A stretch of DNA of 64,000 nt. Origin: Trametopsis cervina. Its lineage: Eukaryota > Basidiomycota > Agaricomycetes > Polyporales > Irpicaceae. Made by a program: the position numbers and the translations under genes. The DNA lies in NCBI GenBank assembly GCA_022385755.1, contig MU278390.1, positions 14,966 through 78,965 on the forward strand. The letters run 5' to 3'. Of the stretch, positions 21,668 through 33,946 are shown one piece after another. The notes beneath the pieces are model-generated. The model saw nothing but the letters and a program-made list of their open reading frames with translations, did not search any database and was not told the DNA's origin. Positions within the stretch are counted from its first letter, which is position 1. Every line of letters starts with the position of its first letter.

Positions 21668-23140
21668 TTAGCGCCACCGGTTGAGCTCGATGGTAGATCC
21701 ATACGTGCCAATACTTGAAGTTGTACTCGGAGGTTGTCGCGCCTGCCTCCTCGACAGCTCGGTCGCGAGGATGAATCTTGACAGAGTGATAACGGTCAGC
21801 GGCCAGAGGATGCTGAAGAAGAGTACGATTAGTGATGAGGCGGACATATGTACTACGTGGCGGACTGACAATATGGCCGTAAAGTAGTGAGCTAGCTGTT
21901 GACGTACATGAGCAGGCATAGATCGTACAAGCCATCGAGCATACCGGTATTTTGATGAGCAAGGTCAGAGTGATCCATCGCAAAACTGGTTCGTAGCGTT
22001 AACTTTGGTCAGTACGTCACGTGACCATAATAAGAGCCCTACGCACCAAATATCAGCTGGTTTTGTCAGCAAATAATGTCTATACAAAGGGTGCGTAGAA
22101 CTGACCAGAAAGTACGGCGCGCCGTCAGCATTGAGATACGACGGGATATCACTGTCGCGATGACGAGGACGGTCCAACACGTTGAGCAAAGCGAGGATAA
22201 CTGTGAACGTATCGAATGCAACCTATTAACGAAGATCATGAATGTTCTCCATGCTGTCTCCCATATAGGTAGTTACACGTACCACGCAGGCCCACGCAGA
22301 GTTAAGCCATGCAGGCTTGGCGATGGAGGCACACGTCTTGATGGAGGGAATATATGTGGCATAGCCTACCTACGTGTTATTTTTCAATAACTCCTCTACT
22401 ATAAACTGCGCACCGTAGATTTGCTTCATTGCTAATATACCCAACACGAGTGCGGGGATGTGCGTGAGGACCAGTGAGACTTGCATCGTACGGACAACGA
22501 CTTTGCGACCTTCCCACGACTGGAGATGGCGTATGACGAGATATGCTACACAAGATTCAGGGTTGAAAACTATGTAAAGCGCAATGATCATCGACGTACT
22601 ATTGGTTCCAACTGCTGAAACCACAATGAAGCAGATTATTATCGCTGCAAAACTTTTACAGCTACAGACGGCTATCAGCTGCGAAGTAATGTAGGCCACA
22701 GGTTTTTGAGACGCACACCTAGGTCTACATGAGTGAAACGATTTGAAAAGGAGATGGACATCAACTTACAACCGGGTTCATAGAACTCTTTGGCAAGAAC
22801 AGGAGCACTACAGCAAACCGTTAGCATGACCGGTCACGCTCAGAGCAGAACTGCCAACCTGTATTGAAGTACACGAGACCTACAGTGAGCCCAAAGCGAG
22901 TCAGACGGTATACAAGCCTCTTCGGCGCAAGATGTGGCCTCTGCCAGACAACTTCAGCCTCGTCTTCTAAGGTCAGAAGGTAGTCCCACAGAGTCAAAGC
23001 CAACCCGGATACTGAGCTATTTGTCAACACATGTCCCTAGGGAGAAGTGAGGGCTCACTTGCGAAGTATCGCGCGAGTTGGCCATCTTGCGTGCCTGTTA
23101 TCAAGGCAGAGACTGAGGAGATATCGAGGGACGCCTCCAT
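21668..23140 (-). CDS. DUF6533 domain membrane protein
   Basis: Starts at ATG 23140 (MEASLDISSVSALITGTQDG) and ends at 21668. The first intron joins QLARYFA to ISGLALTLWDYLLTLEDEAE, the hallmark DUF6533 segment (conserved pattern LxxYDYLLTxxxE). Later exons give hydrophobic blocks CKSFAAIIICFIVVSAVG, VSLVLTHIPALVLGILAM, the loop TCASIAKPAWLNSAWACV, AFDTFTVILALLNVLD, FLRWITLTLLIKI, and the last TM SASSLIVLFFSILWPLTVI followed by a short polar tail. The length is about 300 residues with six to seven TM segments, usual for the family. Function is unknown; the family is abundant in Agaricomycetes. It lies upstream of and in the same direction as DUF6534 copy 1. Splice sites in the centre are approximate. 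Confidence 0.8.
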
Positions 23141-24207
23141 GGCAAATGACTCTGGTGTCTGTGGGTTAGACTTGTGATCCCTAGACTTAAGTAGCAAAGC
23201 CTCTCACAATCATCACTCGCTGAGGGGATATTGAAGGATCACATACAGTGATTGAATCATGTTTGCCTATGGGCCAGATTGAAGGGCCTGCGATGCAGTG
23301 CCTAGTTGCGGTCTTCCACCGTTCTTGCCATGATAGTAGTGCACGTTAGAGCTGAGTTTCAGAATTGGGCAAACTGCTAGTGTGGAAGAAAGCGAGTTCG
23401 CAATGCGGTATGTTGAAGTTCACATAGAGTGACTCCATAGTGCTAAGCGGGTAAGACGGTGGCTCCGAAGCTTTCCACAAATTGGAGCAGTCAGTGTGCA
23501 TCATCTCAAAAAACGCGACACCGAATAGGTTCAAAAGGACCCGGTTACTCATCAGTATAACCTTATCGCGAGCGTCACTGCATCCATTCTCCTACTTCAT
23601 CTTCGCCTCCATATTCTGCTACCTTCACATAGCCGTGAGACGAAACCAAAGTCAAGTCACCGGAATCAGTGCCCAGCTGACAGGCAATGCGGCCCTGCCA
23701 CCTTCTCCCAACTATCTGCCTCTCCCGAGCTGGTCAGCATCTCCCCGACCATCCCGACACAGGCACTGTCGCAAGGCTTCTTTGCTACGCCCCTAGCTAT
23801 TGAATGAGGAATCGTAATTGAACATTTTCACATTCGGTGCTCATTGCCGGGCAACGTGCTCTCAGAAATGCTTCTGTCATTTTGAAGATGCGGCGGCGAC
23901 GGACTGACCTAATGACGAGCCTCTGCGTTGCCAAAAACAAGGGATTAGTACTGCTCAGGTGATTTGGTAGCGCGGTGAGCACTGTACTTACATCTGACGG
24001 CTCATATACGCCGATGCACGCTTCTTCTTACAGGGCGAATCTGGGCAAACTCTCCTACTGGTTAGGCATGGCTCTTTCAACAGTGCTCAAAAAGGTGTCG
24101 CATCATGGGATGGATGCATGCCATCTCGTAACAACCTCACCCCCCTTCAAAGTCCCCCGACCCACGCTCCTACCTATCGACCAACGCTTCCCATCCCATA
24201 CTGACCC
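23141..24207. promoter_or_regulatory. Divergent intergenic region, DUF6533 gene and MFS antiporter
   Basis: About 1.07 kb separates the two divergent start codons. It holds only short frames without recognisable domains. It must contain both promoters; no TATA box or repeated motif stood out. Confidence 0.35.
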
Positions 24208-26428
24208 ATGTCTCAGTGCAGTGCACCCCATGAGCTCCCTGCAAGCTCAAAGGAGACCGCTTCGTCCCGGAGCACTCATAGTATCACTGCGACCTCACCC
24301 ACCATAGGCACAAAGTCAGTTCCGAAAGACTTTCGCTTTTGGATGGTATTCCTAGCGATATGCGTCTCACTTTTTTTGTCAGCGCTGGAATTTGTACGTC
24401 TTTTTCTGTTGAAAGGTTGGTACATCGAGCTAAATACCGGCCGGGTCTCCAGACTGTGATCTCTACCGCACTCCCGACTATCATTCATGATCTCGAAGGA
24501 ATCGAGTTCGTATGGGTGTCTTCCGCCTATGCACTTGCTTCCACCGCACTGCTTCCTGCAAGCGGCGGCTTCGCCCAGGTATTTTACACTACCCTTCATG
24601 TGAAAGATAACTCGCTGACATCTGAGCACTGCCAGATTTTTGGTCGACGTACGACTATGTTGATATCCCTCGCAATCTTCGCGCTCGGCAGTGCATTGTG
24701 CGGCGCAGCAAAGAGTCTCGCTTGGTTAATTGCCGCGCGCAGTCAGTACCACCCTCACACGTAATTGCTCCCCAACGGTCTAAAGTCATTGCCACAGCGA
24801 TTCAAGGTGCCGGAGGTGGAGGAATTCTGGCGTTAAGTAGCATCATTGTCTCTGACATGGTCTCGCTTGAGGAGCGCGGGACATACAACGGCTGCATTGG
24901 GATGTAAGTGGCCATAGCACCGCACGCTATGAGTTTTGATAGCGGTATTCTGCTAGGACATGGGCTGTCGCTTCCAGCATCGGCCCCATTGTAGGCGGCT
25001 CTTTCTCGGCTGCTGGACAGTGGCGCTGGCTCTTTTGTGAGGCCCAGCAGATCAACTACGTGACATTTCACTCTGAACGTGCTTTCACGCAGACTTGAAC
25101 TTGCCACTCTGCGGTGTCGCGGCTGCACTAGTTCTTGTCTTCCTCAAGCTGCCTACACCACCCGGGGCGTTCAAAGAGAAGATATCTCGTATCGACTGGA
25201 TGTAGGCTGTTTATATCTACCATGAATGATGGCCGTCTTACTTTGTCACACAGCGGAAACATTCTCATCATCGCCAGCTCGAGCGCTGTCATTATCGCGC
25301 TTGCATGGGGTGGCGTCACCTTCCCGTGGGTCTCTGTTCATGTCCTCCTTCCTCTCCTTTGCGGTGTCGTTGGTATGGCCGCATTCCTACTTTATGAGGC
25401 CTTCGGTGCCAAAGAGCCCATCGTAAGCCAGATGATATCATCATCGCCTGCATTACCTCATTATAGACGGCATGTTAGGTTCCTTACTCCCTCCTCACGA
25501 ATCGTACAAGTCTCAGTGGGTAAGATCGATGCCGTCAGCGATGTTCGCGGGCTTATCTTGTTCGCAGATATATCCAAACGTTCCTTAGTCCTCTGATCGT
25601 CGTAACCAATATCTGTGCGTTTGGTGTTCGGACAGCAACACCAGAACACACTGCTGACATCTCGAGCCTATTCCAGTCTTCATACCCGTCTACTATCAAG
25701 CCTGCAAAGAAGCATCCCCCGTCCACTCTGGCGTTCTCATGCTCGGAATGTGCATCTCCCTCGGGCCCGTGCTCATCTTGACAGGCGCATCCGTGACCGT
25801 CAGCAAACGATACCGACCTCAGCTTTGGTTCGGATGGGCGGCACTGACCGTTGCCCAGGGCGCGTTGAGCACGCTGGAGGCCGACACGTCGTCATCACAC
25901 GGAATCGGCCTCCCGATGCTCATCGCTCTCGGAGGCGGGATGATCTACGCGGGCACGTACTTCCCCGTGTTGGCCCCACTTCCCGTCACGCAGAACGCGT
26001 ATGCGCTCGCTTTTTTTTCGTTCTGTCGTTCGTTGGCTGGGGTGCGTCCTCCGCGCTGTTCCTGTTGTTTCGCCCGCTGACGTCTCTGTGGATGGCAGGC
26101 GTGGGGAGTGTCCATCGGTACTGCGGTGTTGCAGACCCAGCTGACGCACCGTCTTCCCGCTGAGTTCCTCGCTGAGTTCCCGCAGGGCGTGTCTCTCGCG
26201 TACTCTGTGATCCCGGTGATCAAGACCCTCGATGAACCGCTGCGCAGTCAAGTGCGTGACGCGTTCGCGAAAAGCATCGTCGTCATTTGGCAGGTCTTGA
26301 TTGGGATTTCCGGGCTTGGTTTTCTTGTGTCTCTGCTTATGAAGGGGCTTCCGTTGCACTCTGCGCTTGATGAGAAATGGGCAATCGATATGAATGAGAC
26401 AGCGAGGGAGGCCAGGGATGTAGAGTAA
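24208..26428 (+). CDS. MFS drug/H+ antiporter-like transporter (14-TM, DHA2 type)
   Basis: Starts at ATG 24208 in a Ser/Thr-rich cytosolic leader. Exon 1 ends at 24393 (FLSALEF) and splices to TVISTALPTIIHDL, the DHA2-type TM1 motif. Further exons give IFGRRTTMLISLAIFALGSALCG, AIQGAGGGGILALSSIIVSDMV (motif C-like), WAVASSIGPIVGGSFS, the second half NRTSLSGYIQTFLSPL, a short VYYQACKEASPVHSGVL block, and a C-terminal end QTQLTHRLPAEF to ETAREARDVE. All pieces splice in phase and no premature stop is seen. The family exports drugs, toxic metabolites or siderophores with proton antiport at the plasma membrane. The substrate cannot be read from sequence, and no biosynthetic cluster genes are adjacent. 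It lies divergent to the DUF6533 gene. Confidence 0.88.
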
Positions 26429-26899
26429 CAGATACATATGTGTACAGTAGCACAAGAGGTGGCTTTATTGTGGACGTTTAAAATAGAAAGTTTGACAACG
26501 ACCTTGCGTACGCACCCGCATCTAGAAAATGTACGAACGTGAGAACTGGTGATAGCGATTCTGCTGAAGAACTAAAACGGTACTCTGTCCGCCCATGTAT
26601 ATACGATAGATTGATGCACGGGAGGGGACATGATCTTCATGTGTCGCTATGGCTCGCGCACCACAGCTCCGGAAAAGTACAAACACAAGACGTGCAGCTC
26701 ACACGGCAATGAATCATTGTGCAGCTGAGTAATCGCATACGCGTACGAGAACATGATCACGCGTTAGGGAACATCTATATCTGACTCGAGTATTTTAAGT
26801 GGACATGGCAGCACCATTCGAGGTCAACCTGTCACTCAAACTCTGTATGCATCTTCGTCATCCGGTGATCCCTATGGCCAGGTTTCAGGATAATTGCTA
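26429..26899. other. Intergenic, convergent 3' ends
   Basis: The MFS gene (plus) and DUF6534 copy 2 (minus) end facing each other. Only short meaningless frames are present, and I see nothing else here. Confidence 0.4.
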
Positions 26900-28963
26900 T
26901 CAACAGGGCTCCAAAACCCTTTGGGGACATACCTCTACACAGGAATCCTTCGAAATCTCAACCTCAGCAGTAGTGGTGCTTTGTGCATGCAAGTTCGTGT
27001 CGAGGCGTTCAGATACGTTCGTTCGATACTCGAGACTATACCTGTCCCGGCCCAGCTGGGTGAGATGGATTGAGAGGGCCCCCGTCGTGGGCATCATCTT
27101 CTTGCGCATCGAATCGCGCGTGTTGAGCATGGCGAGAAGGGAGTTTAACATCACTATAACGAGGGGAATCCAGCGTTAGGCGTCGGTGGACTGTTCAAAT
27201 TGCAGAGAGAAATGTGACGTACGTTTGGGAAGCATGACAGTCAGGCCTTGCCAGTAGAACTTGTTTGGTAAGACGGCGTTCTTCAGTGGGGGCAAATGTT
27301 AGTACTATCAGGATGTTAAGATTTCGGAGTAGGATAGTAACAACAACGCACAGTGACAACGGCTGCAACACCAATAGAGCTAAGAACGAATGCCAAGTTA
27401 TGACTTTATACTTGAAGGAACGTTTGACACAGACCTTGTTAACAAACACGTGTTGACACTGTAGAAGACAAGCAAGCCGATCACCGAACGCGTCCTAAAA
27501 ATCGCACCGTTATTTATATGGCCACTTAACCAAAGATACGACAGAGACGAACGTACTTGCGGACTGTACTATGCTGCCGGAGCAAGATCGTACAAAGGGA
27601 TACCATAATGGCTATGTCGGCAAAGGCCTGTAGAGAGAACGTGACATAGAACATCCACTGTACGTCGCATGGTGAACGTAAGTATGAGCGCGAGAGACAT
27701 AGAATTGGCGTTGATGCGCACAGCAACGTGTCGTCGAAGGTCACCAAAGTCAGGCATCACCAATCTGAGATGGAGATGGATGGGGTACGGTTAATGGGTG
27801 GGAGGTAAGAAAGAGAAGACCTACGCCATGATACCGACGGCTAGGAATGCGAGAAATTAAGCTACGATTGTCGTGGGCCTCTGTGTACACGCAGCATACC
27901 TGTGCCCACGACTAGCATACAGACTGCTAGTCAGTTGATGGGCATTAGTTTGAAAGCATCAACAACGCACAGAATGATAGCGTCGCCGGTGGGATCTGAC
28001 AGGACGCTGGCATTAAGATGGGCAGGTGGAAGAAGAGAGGAGACTTACAACAAACGCAAGCGGCCAGATTCGTCCGCATACTGCCTGAAGTTGAGATATA
28101 ACACTTCAGCGACGCCGTTCTGTACTTACGGATGCGAATGCGATATGCGAATATACTACGGATAAAATAAGGTGGGTGAGCGCGAAACAAAGCAGAGTAA
28201 TTTGGAGACGTACCCCGTGACAATAAAATCACTCAACGACTTCCGTAGTCAATCAGTAGACGAACCTTGGCTTCTGCTAAACTGTACATACAGCGAGTAT
28301 TATGCCAACCTGAAACAGTCAGATCAACATATCGCCGGTTTTTATGACAAGATTGTCACGAGACGTACACCATCGGCCCTGAACGCACTTCTGTCAACAC
28401 TCGCTCGGTCCCCTTTGCAAGATGAAGGCATACCACGGAAGTTTTGTCAGCAACAAGGGCTTCATGAGCACCTTCACGCAGTAGTAGTAGACGGAGATCG
28501 AGTTGAAGATGATCAGAAGGGTATCAATAATCCTAGAACGACTTCACACGTCACCGTCGTGCATTTATGGAATGAGAAGTGAGCAGAACTCGCCACAGGA
28601 AGAATATCTGCGTCCAGGTAAGCATTGCCCTCGAGCAGCAAAGATGCACTCACTGTCCGCTTTAGCACTCGACTGTCATGTAGGTTATTATAGAAGTATA
28701 TGTATGTCTGTACGCTTGTAACGCCGTACAACCTAGAGCAGCGGTAATGATCAGTCTTGGAAACGCGAAGCGAGCAGAACGTACATGGTGAGTATGAATC
28801 CAACTTTGAAAACGAGATTTTAGATCCGCAGTACGACAGAGCCAGCAAATGCGGACATACAGATCAAGGGAAGGCCAACTAATTCAGGGATAGACGACGA
28901 GGATACAGGGATGAGCCCTGTATCGAGAGATAGACCCGTGGCCGTTGCTCCAGGTGTTGACAT
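26900..28963 (-). CDS. DUF6534 multi-pass membrane protein, copy 2
   Basis: Starts at ATG 28963 (MSTPGATATGLSLDTGLIPV) and ends at 26900. It follows the same exon plan as copy 1: FGFILTM, LYGVTSVQTYIYFYNNLHDS, IIDTLLIIFNSISVYYYCVK, the DVQWMFYVTFSLQAFADIAI block (about 27660), NAVLPNKFYWQGLTVMLPK, and the C-terminal exon MLNSLLAMLNTRDSMRKKM. The exons checked have consistent phase and no premature stop, so it is probably functional. The N-terminal leader resembles copy 3 (DTGLIPVS...SIPELVGLPLI) more than copy 1. Function is unknown; six to seven TM segments are expected. Middle exon borders are approximate. Confidence 0.8.
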
Positions 28964-29540
28964 TGTACTGTGGGTGGGGACGGATGGCGCATAGACGGGT
29001 CATAAACAAACCTTTGTATAGCGTACTGAGATCATGATATCACAAAAATGTAAGACGGGTGACGGAAAACCAGAATGGGAGTGAAGCACACTCAAAGCAC
29101 AGTGGTCCCGAAATGAGTCCGGAAAGAATGGACAGGTTGAACTTCGCTACATCCAGATACGGACACCAAGGGAGCTGACTTATCCGGAACATAGTCCGGA
29201 ACGGTTGTTTGAACAATTCAGGGCGAATGATCAATGGCTGAACACACATGCGAACATGTATCAGCTCGTATGGCAACTGTATAGCTGGCCTAGAAATATG
29301 AAAAGTTGAGATCTGGTGATACAATACAGTGGGCATATCACGTACTGATCCTACGCTTGGAAGAGATTCAGGAAATGGTCGGCCAGACCTTTCCGTAAGT
29401 TTCAGGGAATTTTCAGTCCTCACGACCAACTGGATCTCATCCAAGCATCTGGCGCTGGCCGATGTTGGGTGCTGCCCCATTGTTGTTCGCTAATTTCATT
29501 CCGGGTGCCAGCAACTGTTCGTGTGATAGGTAGAATAGAG
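28964..29540 (-). repeat. Duplicated 5' flank of DUF6534 copy 2
   Basis: This region aligns by eye with 20780-21000 upstream of DUF6534 copy 1, so gene and promoter were duplicated together. The 146-residue open frame at 29040-29480 lies inside it and has no recognisable domain, so I do not call it a gene. Confidence 0.5.
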
Positions 29541-30159
29541 ACTGACTGTGTTCACAGGCCAGGATGGTATGTTATTGATATGTCCCTGTCATGTGTCTGT
29601 GATGTATTGTGCATCTTGGAGCCACTGGGCCGTATTTGAACCACCTATGATCCAGTCTCGCATCGTGTACTGTATTTTGAGCAGTTTTACCGTAAAGGGT
29701 ACTTAATGATCTGACGTGTACAGAGGCCGCGCGATGCCGAGGTGTGGTCCTTCTAACGACTGTGATCCCACCCAGCCTACGCTCCATCTAGGACGGTCGA
29801 TATTGTGCGCCTTCGACCACAAGCTGCACGAGGGGCACCAGCTTCATCCTACAAGACGTCGTGAACACCACGACGCTGCGCCCATATGTAGACAGATCTG
29901 AGCACGAGGAGACTGGCTGGCGGCTGCATATCCGATGAGGTCGACGCCGCGTACGGGGCGGCATTAGGACATTGAGGAGATCGTTTTTGTCCAACCAAAA
30001 GCATTTCCACGCGGACAGGGGTCGATACGGAGTCTGTACTATGGATAGATGTGAAAATACACGCATGAACTCCAGGGCGGGCTGCAACAAGACTAGCAAG
30101 GTGGAAGTGGTGGAGGCGAGGTATAAGCGGTGGACGCCAAGCTAGGACTGGAAATGGTG
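29541..30159. other. Intergenic, no supported gene
   Basis: Only short frames. Parts of 29900-30100 faintly resemble the duplicated segments near 36000 and 53050 (such as gacgccgcgt), but too weakly to map. Confidence 0.3.
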
Positions 30160-30720
30160 GATCACAGTATGTTCATGTGGATGGATTGATGAGGCGACTG
30201 GCACGTTGAAGGCTGGTTAACAAGACAACAGCCCGCACAGAGTTGGTACCAGCACGCCGTGGAGGCAAAGCGAACTGGTGATGGGGTGTCGGTTCGTGTG
30301 TTCAACTTGCCAGCGACCTTATGATTTAGTAAGGAGTGATAAGTAGCTGAGATGTGAGTTGGAGTCGAATAATGCACCAGTAGAGACCATACACCATAGC
30401 CGAGAATCCTCTGCCTGAAAGGTCTCCTTCCCTATCAAATTGCAAGTATTGATTGGGGATGTCCAGCCCGCACGACAGGTCCAGGTTTGTGAACGTCAGT
30501 TAGAGGCGACGCATGCGCTTGACGAGAACATCGAAAAAACGGCCGCACGGTCGAGGCTGAGGCTTGCGTGTAATCGGAAATTTTAAAGAATGACCTTGAG
30601 GTAAGGGGTGAGCGATGTGAGCCGAGATATTGCGGTGCGACATGGGCGATCAACGCAATCCGCAGCGTCTCGTTGGAGGTCAAACCGAGGTGCTGGGTAT
30701 GGGCACAGGGGGCTCGAATG
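30160..30720 (+). repeat. Dispersed repeat segment, copy next to FunK1-B
   Basis: Similar in the same orientation to 53350-53880, and in its second half to 36178-36390. Shared landmarks are ggatgaggcgac..ggctgg..aacaagac, gaataatgcaccagtagag, and agaggcgacgc.tgc..ttgacgagaacatcga.aaaac.g. Shared spacing over more than 500 bp shows common descent. No coding frame is preserved across the copies. Confidence 0.65.
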
Positions 30721-30799
30721 AGGTTACATGAAATTTTCTGGACGTAAACAACTTCCGATTGCAGGTATGGAACATGGGCAGGGTGAACTTGTAGAACAC

Positions 30800-31124
30800 A
30801 TTGCGGGCAGGGAAGAGTGCAGCGAATACTATTATTGTCATTATCGTTCTTATTGTTAAGTATATATCGGGAATACCAGAGTATGTTATTAGTAATTAAA
30901 CAAGAAAAGCGATCAATTTCTACAGTATCCTAAAGAGGAAATCGCTGTTTGTACCTTCAACCGCCACCGTCTTGCAGGTTGGCCCCATCAAACCACGCCT
31001 TACAAGTTGGCCACATCAAACCGTCGAGTCACGACGCATCAAAGGCCACATCCCTTTCATTAATATAAATACAACACATTAGCACGCCCGGTATGTTTCC
31101 CGTTTGCAATTCCGTTACACGATT
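30800..31124 (+). promoter_or_regulatory. FunK1-B promoter module with 28-bp-spaced repeats
   Basis: On the strand opposite to the gene, two GGTTTGATGNGGCCAA motifs end at 30994 and 31022 (28 bp apart), followed by a third gatgtggcc core at about 31045. A TATA-like taatataaata at 31061-31071 lies about 55 bp before the ATG at 31125. Further upstream is a TTATTG-rich microsatellite (30830-30857) that also occurs at the equivalent place in FunK1-C. Confidence 0.65.
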
Positions 31125-33942
31125 ATGCCCGTTCAGTCCCTCCCCGTTCTACCTCCTGGCTACACTCCAAGGAAAAAGACACTGATAGGCAGCACATACT
31201 CTGCTCATGTAGAACTTAGTGCACCGCAACGACGAGACGAGATGGACAAAGAGATGTTGGGACACTTTGTCGGCTCCATCGACGTCAACACATTCCTCGA
31301 TCGATTCCTTCCAATCTCCTTCAAATATACACGGGCGAAGGTTCCTAAGGCCGACTTTAAGCGCGTCTCTAGCAAGGGTGGCGAACATGCGATGTACAAT
31401 CTACTGGTTCGTCGCTTTCAACTGTGTCCACCGAATTACCATCGATACTCATTACCACTCGTGTCATCTTCTCTCTACAGGTAGCAGCCATAGAGACATC
31501 TGGCTGCTGCCCCTCGTTCAAGCTCCACAACACGTCGAACAATCCTGACAGTATCACGGGTGTGATGCCCGACTGCGCCATGTTCCTCACGGCAGACGGG
31601 TATGCGGACGGCTTCAAGTCGAACTACATGAATGACGTGCACATCGTGTGGGAGGTCAAGCCTGGCAAAGAACATGACGCGTTCCTCTCTGAAGGCGACG
31701 ACCCCAACGATCTGACGCCAAGGCCTTTTGAGAATCTATCGATGAAGGGCAGCAAGAACCGTGGGCAGCAAATCGACTATGCAACATGGATCATGCGCCT
31801 GCAGCATCGTACACACGTATTCTCTGTGTCTATTGTCGGCCACAACGCGCGCTTCATTCGGTGGGACCGGTCTGGAGCAGTGGTATCTGCTGCATTCAAC
31901 TACATAACAGGAAACAACTACCTGAGCGAGTTCCTGTGGCGATACGAGAAAGCAACAGATGAACAGCGTGGATTCGACACGAGCGCAGTACGTGCTACGC
32001 TGGATGAGGTAGAGGCCCTTCGCGCAGCCGTCGAGGCGAAGCTGGAGGCCTTCAACGACGACGAGCAGAGATCAAAACTGAAGATGACGCTCGATGGCCA
32101 TACCCAAGCGTACAAACTGAAAGTGTTCAGGGACGGTTGCGACGAGATTCGCGAATACATCGTGTGCAAGCCGTTCATGGACGCGGACTCACCATGCGGC
32201 CGGGCGACACGTGCGTACTACGCATGGGGACTGAAAGAGCAAGAACTCTTATTCCTGAAGGATGCCTGGCGACCGGATGTCTCTGGTGTGCTCTCTGAGG
32301 CCGATGTGTATGACCTACTAGAGAGGATAAACATCCGTGCACGACCGCACGTCTATATTGCTGGCGACGTACTGAACAAAGCGGGCGAGGCCCAAGCGAC
32401 GGTGACACAGGACAGTACCGAGGGGACGGATGCTTTGCGGCCCATTACCTGGTTGCGTCGCCATCAGCACTACCGGGTTGTGCAGAAGCTTGCACATCCC
32501 CTGTTTATGGTGGAGAATTCCAAACAGCTCGTTCAAGCCATTCGAGATGTGCTTGAAGGTACGTCGATCAACGTTATCACATATGTGTTCCCGTGCTCAC
32601 GGACCTATAATGCTTCATAGTTCTTCTGGATGCGTTTAAGAAAGGTTTCCTTTTGCATCGAGATATCAGCATGGGAAATGTGATGCTCGACGCAGAGACC
32701 AAACGTGGTATTCTGAATGACTGGGACCATGCAATCAAGTTGACCGATGCGGGTAGTTGTCACGCATATCGTACAGTGGGTTTGGGATGTCGCTAACATA
32801 CGTCTTTGCGTTGAACTGACTGACTTTCGCAGGGAACATGGCACTTCATGTCCGTCTTCTTGCTGAAAAATCCCGGGAAGCGCCACGCGCTCGTGGATGA
32901 CATCGAGTCATGCTTTTGGTTACTTCTGTACATGTCGGTGCACCACTTCAAGCACACCGGCCTCCCTATTGACCTTGAAATGTTCGATCAATCCACGCAA
33001 AAACTAGATGAGGACGGAATTTTGCAGTTGTTTGGTGGCTCAAAGAAGAACGACTTCTTCTTTTCCATGGATATCAATAAGATCCACTTTTCCTGCAAAC
33101 CACTCGAGGATGTGCTGCAAAAATTTGGACTGCTTCTCAACGATTTTTACCACTCGTCGTACCGAGATTCGCAGGTCGACAAAGCCCGTAAGGCGCTCGA
33201 AGACGGGACGATCTTGGAGATCTTCGATAATGCTCTGACAGGTCCTGGCTGGCCGGAGGAGAACGACGTTCTCCCAGATCAGTTCCCAAAGAAGACAGAT
33301 GTCGAAAAAAAGAGGACGGCATTGAAACAGCACCAAGGGACACATGAATTCCGCACCACCCGTCGCGACAATGATCAGCCCTCGCTTCCTTTGCCTCCTA
33401 ATTCCAATCCCAGTTCTACAGACCTCTACGACTCCACCCGCCCAAACAAAGGCCGTACTGGAACTAGTTCAATGGGTCCTCCTCCTCTGCCAGTACGCCA
33501 TTCCCGCCCTGCGACCCCCGAAGCTGGCCCATCCAGCATCCACCGCATGCGGACTCGGTCCACTGGGAACGAGCCGTTTCCTACTATCGGAGGAGCTGGC
33601 CGGATTGCGGGAGACATGAGGAGCATCGACTCTGTCAGGTCGAATTCTTCAAAGAGAGGCCAACGTGATGATGAAAAAGAGCCGGAGACTACGGAGGAAG
33701 AGACCGACAGGCGTACGAAGAGGTCAAGGAAGACCACGAGGGCAGAACCTGTACAAAAGGTTTACCAGACTCGGTCTCGTACGAAGAGTGATGAGCGGGA
33801 GAAGAAGGTAGCTGGGAGTGCTGTGCAGCCGGAGCAGCGGGCGACTCGTTCGAAGGCAAGGTCTACTTCGCGCAAGGCGAGTACTGTGCAGACGGAGCAG
33901 CGAGTCACTCGCTCGAAAACAAGGTCCGCTTCGCGCAAATAG
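31125..33942 (+). CDS. FunK1 fungal protein kinase, copy B
   Basis: Exons 31125-31406, 31481-32558, 32621-32775 and 32833-33942, all in phase, give 874 residues. The first three exon lengths equal those of copies A, C and D. Catalytic positions match copy A: lysine in FLKDAWR (354), HRDISMGN (466-473), DWD (487-489). It has a serine/proline-rich linker (about residues 665-720) and a basic tail in which a short unit containing TRSKxRSxSRK occurs twice, against once in copy A. It is the only kinase of the four on the plus strand, and its 3' end faces the minus-strand LCEE ORF immediately downstream. Intact and probably expressed from the shared promoter module; substrate unknown. Confidence 0.93.
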
Positions 33943-33946
33943 AACA

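Noticed and set aside
25895..26455. Minus-strand 186-residue frame opposite the MFS antiporter
   Set aside because: Antisense of the spliced last exons of the transporter; no independent support.
31104..31124. Seven extra N-terminal codons of the FunK1 genes
   Set aside because: They begin with TTG and are the least conserved part between copies; the shared ATG of MPVQSLPVLPP is the better start.
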